The notes: generated by a model from the letters alone, not told the origin. A stretch of DNA of 49,568 nucleotides from Andreesenia angusta (GCF_001855385.1 NZ_MKIE01000011.1:1-49568); one strand, 5' to 3'. Counted from the first letter of the stretch, positions 9,780 to 19,248 are shown. Numbers and translations: made by a program.

Positions 9780-11222
9780 TTATACGAGCACTACAGGAGA
9801 GTTCCCACTCTTAAGCGAATGGTTTATTTTCTCTATTAAAGACAGTACGCTCTCGCTATGCTCTATCCGCTCAGGGTATTTTCCCAGCCCAATTATAGCA
9901 GACTCTACCTCTTTTATCTTTTCCAGATCGCTCTTGTCTACACTCCATATGTGGTTTTCTTCAGCCGCGTTTTCAGCTTCGCTCTCCTCTTGCCCGAGTA
10001 TAATCCCGCCTCCGCTTATGTCGAAGTCGTCCACTATTACGAATCTTCCGGTACTCTCAAGCTCGTTGAAGAGGTCAAAGCCTATCTCTGACTTGGTTCT
10101 TACGATCACTTCTCCCACGTCGTTTTTCTTTATTCCGCTTGGACTTTCAACTTCCTCTAGCGTAGATGCGTCTATTGCCTTTATTATAGTCTCTATCTGG
10201 CACTCCACCTCGGCCGTCGAAAGCTTCAGCTTGTACTTCTTGTTTGGAACCAAATCGTTTTTTCCAAGCCAGAACACGTTCCCTCTGAACCTGTTCCCCG
10301 TGCTAAGACTCGACTCCCTATGTGTTATAAAGTCGCCTCTGTTGTAGAAGAACTCGTCTTCAACAGTTATTCCGATGGACTCTCCAGCTTTAGCCACGTC
10401 GCTTCTGTCGCCTTCCTGCCAATACTCCAGCGTCTTGACTCTTGTCTGCTTTCCAGACGGATGGATCGTTATCTCGTCTCCAACTTCTATGCTTCCCGAC
10501 TCTATCCTTCCAGCTATTATCCTTCTGTGATCGAATTTGTAGACATCCTGTATCGGGAATCTCAGCTCCTTCTGCTCCGCTTCAGGCTCTTTTTCAAGCG
10601 AGTCTATGGCCTCTATTATGCTCTCGCCCTCGTACCAGCTGAGCTCACCCGACTTCGCCGTTATATTCTCCCCGTAGTAGGCCGATATAGGGATGTACTC
10701 TATAGGATTCACCCCAAGCGGATTCAGGAATTCGTTGAAGTCCCTCTCTATCTCTCTGTACCTGTCTTGCGAGTAGCCCACCAGGTCCATCTTGTTTACA
10801 GCCACATACACCTTCTTTATGCCGAGCAGCGAAAGTATATAGCCGTGTCGCTTCGACTGCTCCTTTATGCCCTCTTCTGCATCCACCATCAGTATGGCTC
10901 CCTCGGCACTTGCTGCACCCGAGATCATGTTTTTCAGAAACTCCACATGACCCGGGGCGTCTATTATCACGTAGTCCCTCTTGTCTGTCTTGAACTGAAG
11001 CCTCGTCGTGTCTATAGTAATTCCCTGCTTCTGCTCTTCTTCAAATGCATCCAGCAGGTATGCGTACTCGAAAGACTTGCCCTTCTCTGCCGATATCCTC
11101 TTTACCTTGTCTATTGCTCCTTTAGACAGTGAATCTGTATCGTAAAGCAACCTTCCTATAAGTGTAGACTTTCCGTGGTCTACGTGGCCTACGACCACTA
11201 TGTTTAAGCTCTCTCTGTTCAT
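9780..11222 (-). CDS. cysN: Sulfate adenylyltransferase subunit 1 (GTPase)
   Basis: A 480-residue EF-Tu-like GTPase: P-loop GHVDHGKST (residues 12-20), switch I region with GITIDTTR, G3 DAPGH, G4 NKMD and a SAYYG G5 segment, followed by two beta-barrel domains. CysN couples GTP hydrolysis to formation of adenosine 5'-phosphosulfate (APS) by CysD. Length is near the stand-alone CysN size, so it is not fused to CysC; cysC is a separate gene at 16.6 kb. The site GGGGGA lies seven bases before the ATG. It is the last gene of the sulfur operon, 15 nt after cysD. Confidence 0.95.
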   Translation of the reverse strand: MNRESLNIVVVGHVDHGKSTLIGRLLYDTDSLSKGAIDKVKRISAEKGKSFEYAYLLDAFEEEQKQGITIDTTRLQFKTDKRDYVIIDAPGHVEFLKNMISGAASAEGAILMVDAEEGIKEQSKRHGYILSLLGIKKVYVAVNKMDLVGYSQDRYREIERDFNEFLNPLGVNPIEYIPISAYYGENITAKSGELSWYEGESIIEAIDSLEKEPEAEQKELRFPIQDVYKFDHRRIIAGRIESGSIEVGDEITIHPSGKQTRVKTLEYWQEGDRSDVAKAGESIGITVEDEFFYNRGDFITHRESSLSTGNRFRGNVFWLGKNDLVPNKKYKLKLSTAEVECQIETIIKAIDASTLEEVESPSGIKKNDVGEVIVRTKSEIGFDLFNELESTGRFVIVDDFDISGGGIILGQEESEAENAAEENHIWSVDKSDLEKIKEVESAIIGLGKYPERIEHSESVLSLIEKINHSLKSGNSPVVLV

Positions 11223-11237
11223 CTCTACTTCCCCCTT

Positions 11238-12038
11238 TTACATATATCCTTCTTTTCTGAGTTTTTCCATCGCATGCGCATCCTCTTGGTCCTGCGCCCT
11301 TCCTGATCTCTCTGTCTCCTGTGTCGCCTTCAGCTCCTCTATTATCTCATCTAGATTGCTGGCTTCAGAGTCCACAGGGTTTGTGCACGGTGCACATCCA
11401 AGGCTTCTGTACCTCTTTCCATTTTTGGAGAAGTAAAGGTCTATTATAGGTATGTTCTCCCTCTTTATATACTCCCATATGTCGAGCTCGTTCCAGTGTA
11501 GTATAGGATGGACTCTTATATGGTTTCCTTTCTTGAAATCCGTCTTGAACTGATCCCAAAGCTCTGGTGGCTGGTCTGTGTAGTTCCACTCTGCATCGCT
11601 GCTTCTCTCGCTGAAGACTCTCTCTTTGGATCTGCTTCCCTCTTCGTCTCTTCTGATTCCAAGTATCAGCCCTTCAAACTCATGCTGCTTCACTACCTGG
11701 TTAAGCCCCTCTGTCTTTAAGGCCTTGCAGCATACGAGTCTTCCCTTGTCAGGACCCATTCCGGAATCTATGGCATCCTGGTTTGTGTTTACTATAAGAT
11801 TAAGGTTCATCTCCTTTGCTAGCCTGTCTCTGTACTCTATCATGGCCGGGATCTTGTACTTTGTGTCTACGTGTATAAGCGGAAACGGGCAGTGTCCGAA
11901 GAACGCCTTCTGTGCAAGCCAGAGCATTACAGTCGAGTCTTTCCCTATCGACCAAAGCATTCCCAGCTTTCCGAATTTCTTGTATGCCTCTCTAAGTATA
12001 TAAATGCTCTGTGATTCAAGTCTGTCTAAATGATCCAT
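11238..12038 (-). CDS. cysD: Sulfate adenylyltransferase subunit 2
   Basis: A 266-residue ATP-pyrophosphatase-fold enzyme with the PP-loop variant WSIGKDST (near residue 30), the [19 protein letters not shown] segment and the C-terminal [12 protein letters not shown] motif typical of CysD. With CysN it makes APS from sulfate and ATP, the first committed step of sulfate assimilation. AGAGGAGG precedes the ATG. It follows the permease gene by 13 nt and is surely cotranscribed with cysN. Confidence 0.95.
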   Translation of the reverse strand: MDHLDRLESQSIYILREAYKKFGKLGMLWSIGKDSTVMLWLAQKAFFGHCPFPLIHVDTKYKIPAMIEYRDRLAKEMNLNLIVNTNQDAIDSGMGPDKGRLVCCKALKTEGLNQVVKQHEFEGLILGIRRDEEGSRSKERVFSERSSDAEWNYTDQPPELWDQFKTDFKKGNHIRVHPILHWNELDIWEYIKRENIPIIDLYFSKNGKRYRSLGCAPCTNPVDSEASNLDEIIEELKATQETERSGRAQDQEDAHAMEKLRKEGYM

Positions 12039-12051
12039 TTTTAATCCTCCT

Positions 12052-12840
12052 CTAGTTTAGTCCCCATCTTGTCCTTATCTGTCTCTCTATCTTTGCGAAT
12101 ATAAGCTTGTCCAGCAGCAGCCCTATGGCTATTATTACAAACATCACCGCGACTACTCTTCCTATGTCCTGCAAGTCTCTTCCCACCATAAGAGTGTGGC
12201 CTAGCCCTGTAGTTGATGCTATCATCTCTCCAGCTATAAGGGATCTCCAGGCGAATGCCCAGCCCTGCTTTAGTCCAGACACTATATTCGGAAGCGCCGC
12301 CGGTATTATAACCTTTAAAAACAGATTGTTTCCGCTTGCTCCCATCGTCTTGGCAGCCTTTATATAGAGGGGCTGTATATTCTTTATAGCTCCCTCTGTG
12401 GCTATCGCTATGGCGAAAAGCGACCCCATAGCCGTTACAAATATGATTGCTGACTCTCCTATACCGAACCAAAGCATGGCAAAAGGTATCCAGCATACGC
12501 TCGGAAGCGCTTGAAGTCCAAGTATCACAGGTGACAGCGCTTCTTCTAGCAGCTTGAACCTGTAGAGCAGAAAGCCTATAGCAAGTCCAGCAAGTATTGA
12601 GAATCCGTACCCTATTATAAGCCTCTTCAGACTTGCCACTATCGCTATCAGTATCACATTGTTTTCCATCAGCTTGCCTACGCTCTCTACAACGGACATT
12701 GGAGATGGAAATGCATATGACTTCCAGACCTCCAGCACATCTACTCCAAGCTTATAGACCAGCGCCCATATCGCTATCAGGACTATATAGAATGCTGTCT
12801 TTCTCAATATTCCAGTCGTTATCGAATTCTCTGCTTGCAA
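12052..12840 (-). CDS. ABC transporter permease, sulfonate/nitrate/taurine family
   Basis: A 262-residue inner-membrane permease with about six helices and the EAA loop ([20 protein letters not shown] near 190-210), matching the SsuC/TauC/NrtB family. The start is TTG at 12840 with AGGAGG nine bases upstream, lying inside the 3' end of the ATPase gene, which it overlaps by 89 nt in another frame. It pairs with the upstream ATPase and binding protein. It sits in a sulfate-activation operon, so the substrate could be sulfate, sulfonates or another sulfur source; no sulfonate monooxygenase gene is present. Confidence 0.88.
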   Translation of the reverse strand: MQAENSITTGILRKTAFYIVLIAIWALVYKLGVDVLEVWKSYAFPSPMSVVESVGKLMENNVILIAIVASLKRLIIGYGFSILAGLAIGFLLYRFKLLEEALSPVILGLQALPSVCWIPFAMLWFGIGESAIIFVTAMGSLFAIAIATEGAIKNIQPLYIKAAKTMGASGNNLFLKVIIPAALPNIVSGLKQGWAFAWRSLIAGEMIASTTGLGHTLMVGRDLQDIGRVVAVMFVIIAIGLLLDKLIFAKIERQIRTRWGLN

Positions 12841-13588
12841 CCTTTTCCACCTCCTCTTTAAGTACTTTCATCACTTCAGATGCCACATATGTCAAATCTA
12901 CACTTTCCAGCTTTCTAGGCCTTGAAAGCTCTATCTTTATATCTCGCTTTATCTTTCCTGGATTGGCAGACATCACTATTACTCTGTCGGCCAAGAGCAC
13001 TGCCTCCTCCACGTTGTGGGTTACGAATATGATAGTCTTCTTTGTCTCCCACCATATCTTCTGAAGCTCCTGCTGAAGCAGCGACTTGGTCTGGCTGTCA
13101 AGCGCCGCAAATGGCTCATCCATCAGAAGCACATCCGAATCCAGGGTCAATGCCCTTGCAAGTGCTACTCTCTGCCTCATCCCTCCCGAAAGCTCATGTA
13201 TATATGCGTCCTTGAACTTGCTCAGGTGGACCATCTTAAGGTATCTGAGGGCCTTTTCCTCCCTCTCTTCCTTAGGAACGCCCGCTATCTTCATTCCAAA
13301 CTCCACGTTTCCCATCACATTCAGCCAAGGGAAGAGTCCAGACTCCTGAAACATAACAACTCTGTCCACTCCTGTTCCCTCTACTCTCTTGTCTCTAAGG
13401 TATACCTCTCCTTCTGAAGCTTTTTCAAGCCCTGCAATTATATTCAGCAGCGTTGACTTTCCGCAGCCGGAAGGTCCTAAGAGGCATATAAACTCCCCTC
13501 TCTTTATGTCTAGTGATACCTTCTCTAGAGGCTTTGCAGTTCCTCTTTTCGAGTTGAATACCTTACTTACATTCTCTACCTTTAACAA
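12752..13588 (-). CDS. ABC transporter ATP-binding protein, sulfonate/nitrate/taurine family
   Basis: A 278-residue ATPase with Walker A GPSGCGKST (residues 38-46), signature LSGGMRQR, Walker B DEPFAALD and the switch His in VTHNVEEA. These are the marks of SsuB/TauB/NrtD. The C-terminus extends beyond the core domain with an unremarkable charged tail whose codons overlap the permease start by 89 nt. The start is TTG with AGAGGTG five bases upstream. It energises the importer formed with the genes on either side. Confidence 0.92.
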   Translation of the reverse strand: MLKVENVSKVFNSKRGTAKPLEKVSLDIKRGEFICLLGPSGCGKSTLLNIIAGLEKASEGEVYLRDKRVEGTGVDRVVMFQESGLFPWLNVMGNVEFGMKIAGVPKEEREEKALRYLKMVHLSKFKDAYIHELSGGMRQRVALARALTLDSDVLLMDEPFAALDSQTKSLLQQELQKIWWETKKTIIFVTHNVEEAVLLADRVIVMSANPGKIKRDIKIELSRPRKLESVDLTYVASEVMKVLKEEVEKVASREFDNDWNIEKDSILYSPDSDMGAGL

Positions 13589-13607
13589 GCTCGCACCTCT
13601 TTCCCTC

Positions 13608-14654
13608 TTAGTCTATAGTCGCTTTTCCTTTCGACTCCAGTATTTTATCCAGTATTTTTAAGTTGAACAGTCCCTCCGGCTTCAATTCCTCCTCTATGAA
13701 TCCATTCTCTTTAGATATTTTAGCCATGTCTACAACAGAGTCTGAAAGTGGATCGTATGATACCGTCATCCTTGAAAACCCTCCATCTAAGACCTCTTTA
13801 GGCAGCTCGCTGTTTGTAAGTGACTTCAACTCTCCCACTATAGTCTTCTTGGCTTCCTCTTGATTCCCAACTATATAGTCTGTAAGCTCTACATGGTTTG
13901 CCAGTATCTTTTCAACCAGCTCAGGATTCTCTTTCACGAAATCTTTTCTAGCCAGTACGACTGCCGAAGAGTACTCTCCGTTTCTGAACGTCTGATTTTC
14001 GTCTAGCAGTACTTTGGCACCTATTTCAATTTCCAGTCTAGTTCCCCAAGGCTCTGGCACAAATGCCGCATCTATGTCTTCTCTTTCCAAGAGCACTTTT
14101 ATATCGGGATTCTTGGCTTGAACTATTTCAACGTCTCCGCCGCTGTTCGTGTCCTTGAGCCCTGCATCTGAAAGCGCAGCTCTCAGTGTTACGTCTTGTG
14201 TATTTCCGTAGTTAGGAACCGCCACCTTTTTCCCTGCCAGCTCTTTTACGCTCTTTATGTTTGATTCTTTCCCAACTACAAGCACCGCTCCAGAGTGTGT
14301 AGCCCCGGCCACTATCTCCAGGTCTCCATCTGATTTTATAAATCCATTCACTGCGGGCCCCGGCCCTATATATGTTATATCCAGATTCCCTGCGAAAAGC
14401 GACTCTATAGCCTCATTCCCGGCATTGAACTGATGCCACTCAAGCTTCACATCTTCTCCTATGGCCTTCTGGAAGCTTCCATCAGCCTTTCCTACAAGCG
14501 CCTGCGAATGTGTTATATTCGGAAAGAACCCTATATTTACTTTTTCAGGTGTTTCTCCCTTGTCTCCGCTTCCGCTGCCTGAACTGCAGCCTGTCACAGC
14601 CAGCACTCCTATCATGAGCCCTAATACCAGTCCTGATATTTTTTTTAATTTCAT
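13608..14654 (-). CDS. ABC transporter substrate-binding lipoprotein, SsuA/TauA-like
   Basis: A 348-residue secreted lipoprotein. The signal peptide (basic KLKK, hydrophobic core, lipobox VTGC with Cys23) is followed by a Ser/Gly linker and a periplasmic-binding-protein type II fold starting VNIGFFPNITHSQAL. Typical family segments are AGNLDITYIGPGPAVNGF and FVPEPWGTRL. It would deliver substrate to the permease/ATPase encoded next. A clear GGGGGG ribosome site precedes the ATG. The ligand is likely a sulfur oxyanion or sulfonate given the operon; this is inference. Confidence 0.92.
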   Translation of the reverse strand: MKLKKISGLVLGLMIGVLAVTGCSSGSGSGDKGETPEKVNIGFFPNITHSQALVGKADGSFQKAIGEDVKLEWHQFNAGNEAIESLFAGNLDITYIGPGPAVNGFIKSDGDLEIVAGATHSGAVLVVGKESNIKSVKELAGKKVAVPNYGNTQDVTLRAALSDAGLKDTNSGGDVEIVQAKNPDIKVLLEREDIDAAFVPEPWGTRLEIEIGAKVLLDENQTFRNGEYSSAVVLARKDFVKENPELVEKILANHVELTDYIVGNQEEAKKTIVGELKSLTNSELPKEVLDGGFSRMTVSYDPLSDSVVDMAKISKENGFIEEELKPEGLFNLKILDKILESKGKATID

Positions 14655-14668
14655 TGTCTATCCCCCCT

Positions 14669-14980
14669 TTAGTATTTGTTGGACTCTCTTCTGTCCACTA
14701 CTATCTCTGTCTCTGCTCCCCCTGCTTCTATCTTCCACTCCAGCTTGTCCACAGAATCTCTGGCTGTCATCTTTCCGCCTCTTCCGCCAAGCTCAGCTCC
14801 TAGATAGCAGCTTATGGCTCCAGTTGGGCATGATTTCACACACGCCATGCAAGCCCAGCAGTCTTTTGGATATTTTATATAGGATTTGTCTTCCCCATCC
14901 TGATATATAAGCCCCCCTGGGCAGGACTTGACGCATCTAGAGCAGCCTATGCACTTCTGCCTATCTATCGCTATGCTCAT
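14669..14980 (-). CDS. aprB: Adenylylsulfate reductase beta subunit-like ferredoxin
   Basis: A 103-residue protein with two [4Fe-4S] motifs: CIGCSRCVKSCP (C10, C13, C16, C20) and CWACMACVKSCP about 25 residues later, then a short beta-rich tail. This is the AprB layout, shorter than the dissimilatory AprB of sulfate reducers (about 150 residues). It feeds electrons to the FAD subunit encoded just upstream. I chose ATG 14980, with AAGGA eight bases upstream; the gene starts inside the aprA 3' end (20-nt overlap). Confidence 0.88.
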   Translation of the reverse strand: MSIAIDRQKCIGCSRCVKSCPGGLIYQDGEDKSYIKYPKDCWACMACVKSCPTGAISCYLGAELGGRGGKMTARDSVDKLEWKIEAGGAETEIVVDRRESNKY

Positions 14981-16646
14981 ATCTCTCGTCCTTTCCAACT
15001 ATACGTCTGTACTTTATTCTAAATATCTTATCTGAATACTCGGAATTCACGTAATGTTTCCCGTAGTATTCGCTCTCGCCCCTGTAGTCCAGATGCTCCT
15101 GGTAAGGCACCCATCTGCTCTCTTTTCTTGCCATCATATGGTGTATAAGGGCCTCTGCCACTATATGCCTATCCTTCAGCTCTTGAATGAACATCAACTC
15201 ATGGTTGTCTTTCGCTTTCAGTCCATGTATAAGGCTCTCCATCCGCTCCAGCTTCTCAAGCGCTATCTTAAGCCTCGATTCGCTGTAGCTGTAGTTTTTT
15301 GAAATCCCGCCTGCGTATTCGTCCATAACCTTCTGAAGGCTCTCTTCCACTTCCTCTATGCTGTAAGGGCAGTCCTCATGTACTAGATGCTTTTCCAAAG
15401 AGCTCTTAACTCTTTCAGCTTCCTCGATGTCGACTGAGTCCCTCTGGCCTTCTTTTGAATCAAGATACTCTGTTGCGGCTCTTGAAGCCAGCTCTCCTTC
15501 TACAAAGCACCCTGTCACGTACTTCTTGGGGCTGCCTCCCGCCACATCTCCTGCGGCATATAGACCTTCCAGTGTCGTCCTTCTGTTTCCGTCTACCCAG
15601 TAGCCAGCTCCCGAATGTCCTCCAGTTATATAGGGCTCTGTCCCCTCTATCTCTACGTTGGCCTCTGAGGGCCCTCTGCCGTCTTCGAACCATTTAAGCG
15701 TCTGGGAAGGTGCCATGTTGAGGTATGCCCTGTAGAGCTGGTTTTCAGTCTCTGAATCCATACCCTCCGTCTTGAGGTAGCATGGCCCTCTGCCCTCTTT
15801 GTTCTCCTCTATAGTCAGCTTAAGCCTATCTGCCGTAGAGCATCTGCCCTTGACATAGACTTCCCCTCTCGAGTTTATATGCTCCACCTCTACTCCCTGA
15901 GCTATAGTCCCCGTGGGAGCTATTGTGTCTTTGCACCTTAATGCCATAAACCTCATCTCGAGCGAAGTCATCTCGGCGCCTGCTCTAAGTCCCATGGCAT
16001 ATCCTGCTCCTGTGTTGAATGGAGAGTACCACATCTTATGCCTTGAGTGCCCTGGGTTGTTGGCCCTGTATATTCCGGAAGCCCCTCCTGTTGCGCATAT
16101 GGTCGCTCCGGCCTCTATTACGTAGAATATGTCGTCTTTCACAGAAAACGCATATGCTCCTATCGTTTTACCCTGTTTTAGGATATAGTCAAACACATTC
16201 GTGTTTTCCAGTAGCCTCACATTCTGCTTGGCCCTGAGTGCATTGTAGAGTATCGGCTTTATGTACTCGCCGTTTATCTTGATGCTTCTCTTGCCTCTTG
16301 GAATGTAGTTTCCGCTTTCATCTTTCAGTATCGGCAGCCCAAGCGACTCTATTTTCTCTGTCACCTTGTTGAGCCCTTTCGCCATGGAGTACACTAGGTC
16401 TTCTCTGACCACGTCTTTAAACTCTCTCTTCACGTAGTTCAAATAGTCTTCGGCTGTCTGCCCTTCGTTTATATAGGCGTTCAGCGCGTTTACCCCAGCC
16501 GCCATGCATCCGCTTCTGACTATGTTCCCCTTGTCCACCACGAGTACACTTCTGCCACTCTCTTCGCCCAGCCTTATGCCTGCGTAGGCTCCAGCAGCTC
16601 CGCCGCCTATTATCAGCACATCTGTCTCTAGCTTAACTGTCTTCAT
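14961..16646 (-). CDS. aprA: Adenylylsulfate reductase alpha subunit-like flavoprotein
   Basis: A 561-residue FAD enzyme of the fumarate reductase/AprA family. It has the dinucleotide motif IIGGGAAGAYAGIRL near the N-terminus and the second FAD segment with GLYAAGDVAGG and CFVEGELASRAA. In an operon with CysDN, AprB and siroheme sulfite reductase it would reduce APS to sulfite and AMP. ATG 16646 has GGAGG six bases upstream; the earlier in-frame start lacks a site. The gene overlaps cysC by 14 nt. Here it serves assimilation rather than sulfate respiration, since no dsrAB, qmo or sat gene is seen. Confidence 0.9.
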   Translation of the reverse strand: MKTVKLETDVLIIGGGAAGAYAGIRLGEESGRSVLVVDKGNIVRSGCMAAGVNALNAYINEGQTAEDYLNYVKREFKDVVREDLVYSMAKGLNKVTEKIESLGLPILKDESGNYIPRGKRSIKINGEYIKPILYNALRAKQNVRLLENTNVFDYILKQGKTIGAYAFSVKDDIFYVIEAGATICATGGASGIYRANNPGHSRHKMWYSPFNTGAGYAMGLRAGAEMTSLEMRFMALRCKDTIAPTGTIAQGVEVEHINSRGEVYVKGRCSTADRLKLTIEENKEGRGPCYLKTEGMDSETENQLYRAYLNMAPSQTLKWFEDGRGPSEANVEIEGTEPYITGGHSGAGYWVDGNRRTTLEGLYAAGDVAGGSPKKYVTGCFVEGELASRAATEYLDSKEGQRDSVDIEEAERVKSSLEKHLVHEDCPYSIEEVEESLQKVMDEYAGGISKNYSYSESRLKIALEKLERMESLIHGLKAKDNHELMFIQELKDRHIVAEALIHHMMARKESRWVPYQEHLDYRGESEYYGKHYVNSEYSDKIFRIKYRRIVGKDERYEHSDR

Positions 16647-17232
16647 TTTCACCCTCCTTGTATCCAAGGTATGAGATAACTTTCTCGGCGAGTTCTTCTG
16701 CGCTGAATCTGTCTGTCTCCAGTACCAGCTCCGGATTTTCCGGCTCTTCGTAGGGCGAATTAAGCCCTGTGAAGTCCTCTATCTCCCCGCTCATGGCTTT
16801 CTTGTAAAGCCCCTTAGGATCTCTCTCTGCACATATCTCTAGATCGCATTTGATGTAGATTTCTACGAAGTCCTCACCGACCATGTCTCTAGCCATATCC
16901 CTTATCTCTCTAGTTGGAGATACAAAGGTGCAGAGCGTTATAGCTCCGCTGTCTAAAAAGAGCTTGCCGACTTCAGCTATACGTCTTATGTTCTCTCTCC
17001 TGTCCTCTAGTGAGAATCCAAGGTCTCCGTTCAGCCCAAACCTCAGATTGTCTCCGTCCAGCAGGTAAGTGTGCTTTCCCATCATGTGAAGCCTCTCCTC
17101 CACCTGATTCGCCACAGTGGACTTCCCAGAGCCCGAAAGCCCTGTAAACCAAAGCAGTTTTGACTTCTGGTTCAAGAGCTCTTCTCGCCTTTGCCTGTCT
17201 ACCTTGCCGCTATGCCAAACTATATTCTTCAA
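16633..17232 (-). CDS. cysC: Adenylylsulfate kinase
   Basis: A 199-residue kinase with P-loop GLSGSGKST (near residue 34), LLDGDNLRFGLN and TFVSPTREIRDMAR, plus the C-terminal NSPYEEPENPEL motif, all hallmarks of APS kinase. It makes PAPS from APS and ATP. The operon also encodes an APS reductase (AprBA), which uses APS directly, and I see no PAPS reductase, so its product has no obvious local consumer. The start is TTG with AGGTGGTG upstream; it lies 12 nt after the sulfite reductase gene. Confidence 0.95.
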   Translation of the reverse strand: MKNIVWHSGKVDRQRREELLNQKSKLLWFTGLSGSGKSTVANQVEERLHMMGKHTYLLDGDNLRFGLNGDLGFSLEDRRENIRRIAEVGKLFLDSGAITLCTFVSPTREIRDMARDMVGEDFVEIYIKCDLEICAERDPKGLYKKAMSGEIEDFTGLNSPYEEPENPELVLETDRFSAEELAEKVISYLGYKEGENEDS

Positions 17233-17244
17233 CTATATCACCAC

Positions 17245-18795
17245 CTAAACTCCGTACTTTTCTATCAGCGCTCTTATCTCGCTGTCTTTCTCTTCTAAAA
17301 ACTCATATATATCGGATATTCCCGAGCTGTACTTAAGCTTTGCCAAGCTCTTCAAGAAGAGAGGTATGTCTTCCCTAAGTATGTCGCCGTATCGCTCGGC
17401 GAACTTCGGCTCTACTTCGTATCCCAGATGTCCTCCGAAGTAAACTGCGTAAGACTCTCTCGACTCCCCATCTATGTTCTTCCTCTTCCCAGAGAACGAA
17501 AGCACTCCTATCTGATGCTGCCCGCAAGAGCTTGGACATCCCGAGATATGAAGCTTTGGAAGCTCTCTCCTTATCTTGTGGTCCAGCTTTCTAAGCTCTC
17601 TGTATATATCATCTAGGAGCCCTTGTGAAGAGTTTATTCCAACTCTGCATGTATCTGCGCCTACGCAGCATACCGACTTCATTATCTCAGCGTCGGAGAT
17701 CTCTTTTCTGATCAGCGTTATTATATCCTTGGCCTCTCTGCCACCTAAGTCCCTGAGCAGAAGCGACTGGGTATTGGTGATTCTAAGCTCCACACCATGG
17801 TCCAAGCTCTCTAGGAACTCCACCACCGTGTTTAGAGTTTCTTTGGTAAGCCTTCCGCCCTGAGGATGGATATATACTCCGTATATGCCCTCCTGCTTTG
17901 TCTCTTCCAGAAATACGCTTTTGACTCTCGTCTTGCTGGCCCAAGGCCTCTCTTTTTCCGGCATTTCCTCTACTTTAAATGCGAGGTCTTTTTGCCTGGA
18001 AGCTTCAAGGTATGAAGCATATCTTGACTTGAACTCATCTTCTCCGTATTTTTTCACAAGATGCCTTAGCCTCGCCTTTGCCCTGTTCTCTCTGTCTCCC
18101 TCTGCCCTGAAGAACTCAACCATTGCGTCTAGGTAGTAGAGCATATCGGATGCATATATCGACTCTGCTATAACCATCGAAATCCTTGCCGCAGGTCCAA
18201 GACCTCCGCCTCCGTAGACTTTGAACAGCTTCTTCCCGTTCTCGACTTTCGCCAAGAATCCTATATCTGCAAAAGTCACGCTTCCGCTGTCTCGCTCTCC
18301 CGAGGAAAATGAAACCTTGAACTTTCTAGGAAGTGCCAGGTTGTTCTCGTCCTGCGAAAGGTATTCTCCAGCTATCTTGGTGTATTCCGTTATGTCGAAA
18401 GCTTCGTCTTTTTGAAGCCCGGACATAGGTGATGCTGCCACGTTTCTAGTGGTGTTTCCGCCTGACCCTATGGAGTAAAGCCCTACACGTTCAAGTTCTT
18501 TCATCACACTCACTGTGTCGAAAAGCTCGACCTTGTGAAACTGGAAGTCCTGTCTTGTGGAAAGCCTTATGCTGCCGTCTGAATACCTAGAGGATATATC
18601 CCTCACAGCTTTTAGTATGTCGATGTCTATAACTCCGCCTGTAGTTCTCGGCCTTACCATATAGCTAGTCCCACACCTTTCCTGGTACACACCGGACTTT
18701 GCTCCGAAGCTCTTGAAGGGAAGTATGCTCTCTCCTAGTTCGCTGTACTCTTCAACTTTATCGCTGTATATATCTATGTATTTGCTGTAGTCCAT
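17245..18795 (-). CDS. Siroheme-[4Fe-4S] sulfite/nitrite reductase family protein
   Basis: A 516-residue enzyme with the paired Cys motifs that bind the coupled siroheme and iron-sulfur cluster: C377-x5-C383 (CVGADTC) and C420-x3-C424 (GCPSSCGQHQ). The N-terminal part has the ferredoxin-like repeat with TTGGVIDIDIL and STRQDFQFH, and GGNTTRNVAASP in the middle. In this operon it most likely reduces sulfite to sulfide with six electrons; nitrite reduction cannot be excluded from sequence. ATG 18795 has AGGAGG seven bases upstream. It is the first gene of the operon driven by the promoter at 18855-18883. Confidence 0.92.
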   Translation of the reverse strand: MDYSKYIDIYSDKVEEYSELGESILPFKSFGAKSGVYQERCGTSYMVRPRTTGGVIDIDILKAVRDISSRYSDGSIRLSTRQDFQFHKVELFDTVSVMKELERVGLYSIGSGGNTTRNVAASPMSGLQKDEAFDITEYTKIAGEYLSQDENNLALPRKFKVSFSSGERDSGSVTFADIGFLAKVENGKKLFKVYGGGGLGPAARISMVIAESIYASDMLYYLDAMVEFFRAEGDRENRAKARLRHLVKKYGEDEFKSRYASYLEASRQKDLAFKVEEMPEKERPWASKTRVKSVFLEETKQEGIYGVYIHPQGGRLTKETLNTVVEFLESLDHGVELRITNTQSLLLRDLGGREAKDIITLIRKEISDAEIMKSVCCVGADTCRVGINSSQGLLDDIYRELRKLDHKIRRELPKLHISGCPSSCGQHQIGVLSFSGKRKNIDGESRESYAVYFGGHLGYEVEPKFAERYGDILREDIPLFLKSLAKLKYSSGISDIYEFLEEKDSEIRALIEKYGV

Positions 18796-18854
18796 TTTTT
18801 TCCCTCCTGTCCGCATATCAATTCCCTGAATTTCTTACCGAATTACTTGGTTTA

Positions 18855-18883
18855 ATTCTAGCAGCCAGCTTTGTCTTTGTCAA
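18855..18883 (-). promoter_or_regulatory. Promoter of the sulfur-assimilation operon
   Basis: On the minus strand a perfect TTGACA (18883-18878), 17-nt spacer and TAGAAT (18860-18855). Between it and the start codon, AATTC repeats appear, including the short dyad AATTC-AGG-GAATT. A cysteine-metabolism repressor of the CymR/Rrf2 type could bind there, but that is only a suggestion. Confidence 0.8.
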
Positions 18884-18926
18884 CTAAAATATTTCGACTT
18901 TTTAATATGTTTTTATGCACAAAAAA

Positions 18927-18947
18927 AGAGACCCTTATAGAGTCTCT
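18927..18947 (-). terminator. Terminator of the SRP RNA
   Basis: On the minus strand AGAGAC...GTCTCT forms a stem followed by TTTTTTT, 17 nt after the SRP RNA 3' end. The sulfur operon promoter begins about 45 nt further on. Confidence 0.85.
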
Positions 18948-18963
18948 ATTTAGCTATTTAAGA

Positions 18964-19231
18964 GCCATGCACCCAAATTCGACTTGAGATCCCAAACGTT
19001 ACCCAAGCAGTTAGCTCCATTCAGGCGACCCCACGGCACATAAAAGTGACCACTTACCGCTGCTTCCTTCCGGATCTGACGGGGTTCATGAGCTTCTATT
19101 GCGTAGGACCCAAACTTCAACACCACTTACTTGGGGCAGACCCCAAAATACTCAAGCCTCCAATAGGAGTTCAATCCTGCTATAGCGGATTGCAGGTTAC
19201 AGGGCACCGCTACCTCCCCATCTAGCATGGC
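18964..19231 (-). ncRNA. ffs: Signal recognition particle RNA (large, Bacillus-type)
   Basis: About 268 nt on the minus strand. Domain IV is unmistakable: CAGATCCGGAAGGAAGCAGCG at about 19084-19064, including the GGAA tetraloop and the asymmetric internal loop that bind Ffh. The 5' part has the GGGGAGGTAGCGGTGCCCTG Alu-domain sequence. The ends pair as GCCATGC (19231-19225) with GCATGGC (18970-18964). This is the long form with an Alu domain, as in Bacillus and clostridia. It follows tRNA-Ser by 17 nt and is probably cotranscribed with it. Confidence 0.96.
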
Positions 19232-19248
19232 AAAAATATTTTCTTTTT

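Noticed and set aside
10320..11132. 270-codon + strand ORF opposite cysN
   Set aside because: It is a shadow of the strongly conserved CysN frame; composition (Leu/Tyr/Arg-rich) is typical of antisense reading, with no ribosome site.
12041..12496. 151-codon minus-strand ORF in another frame of the ABC permease gene
   Set aside because: Overlaps a clear permease reading frame completely and shows no family features.
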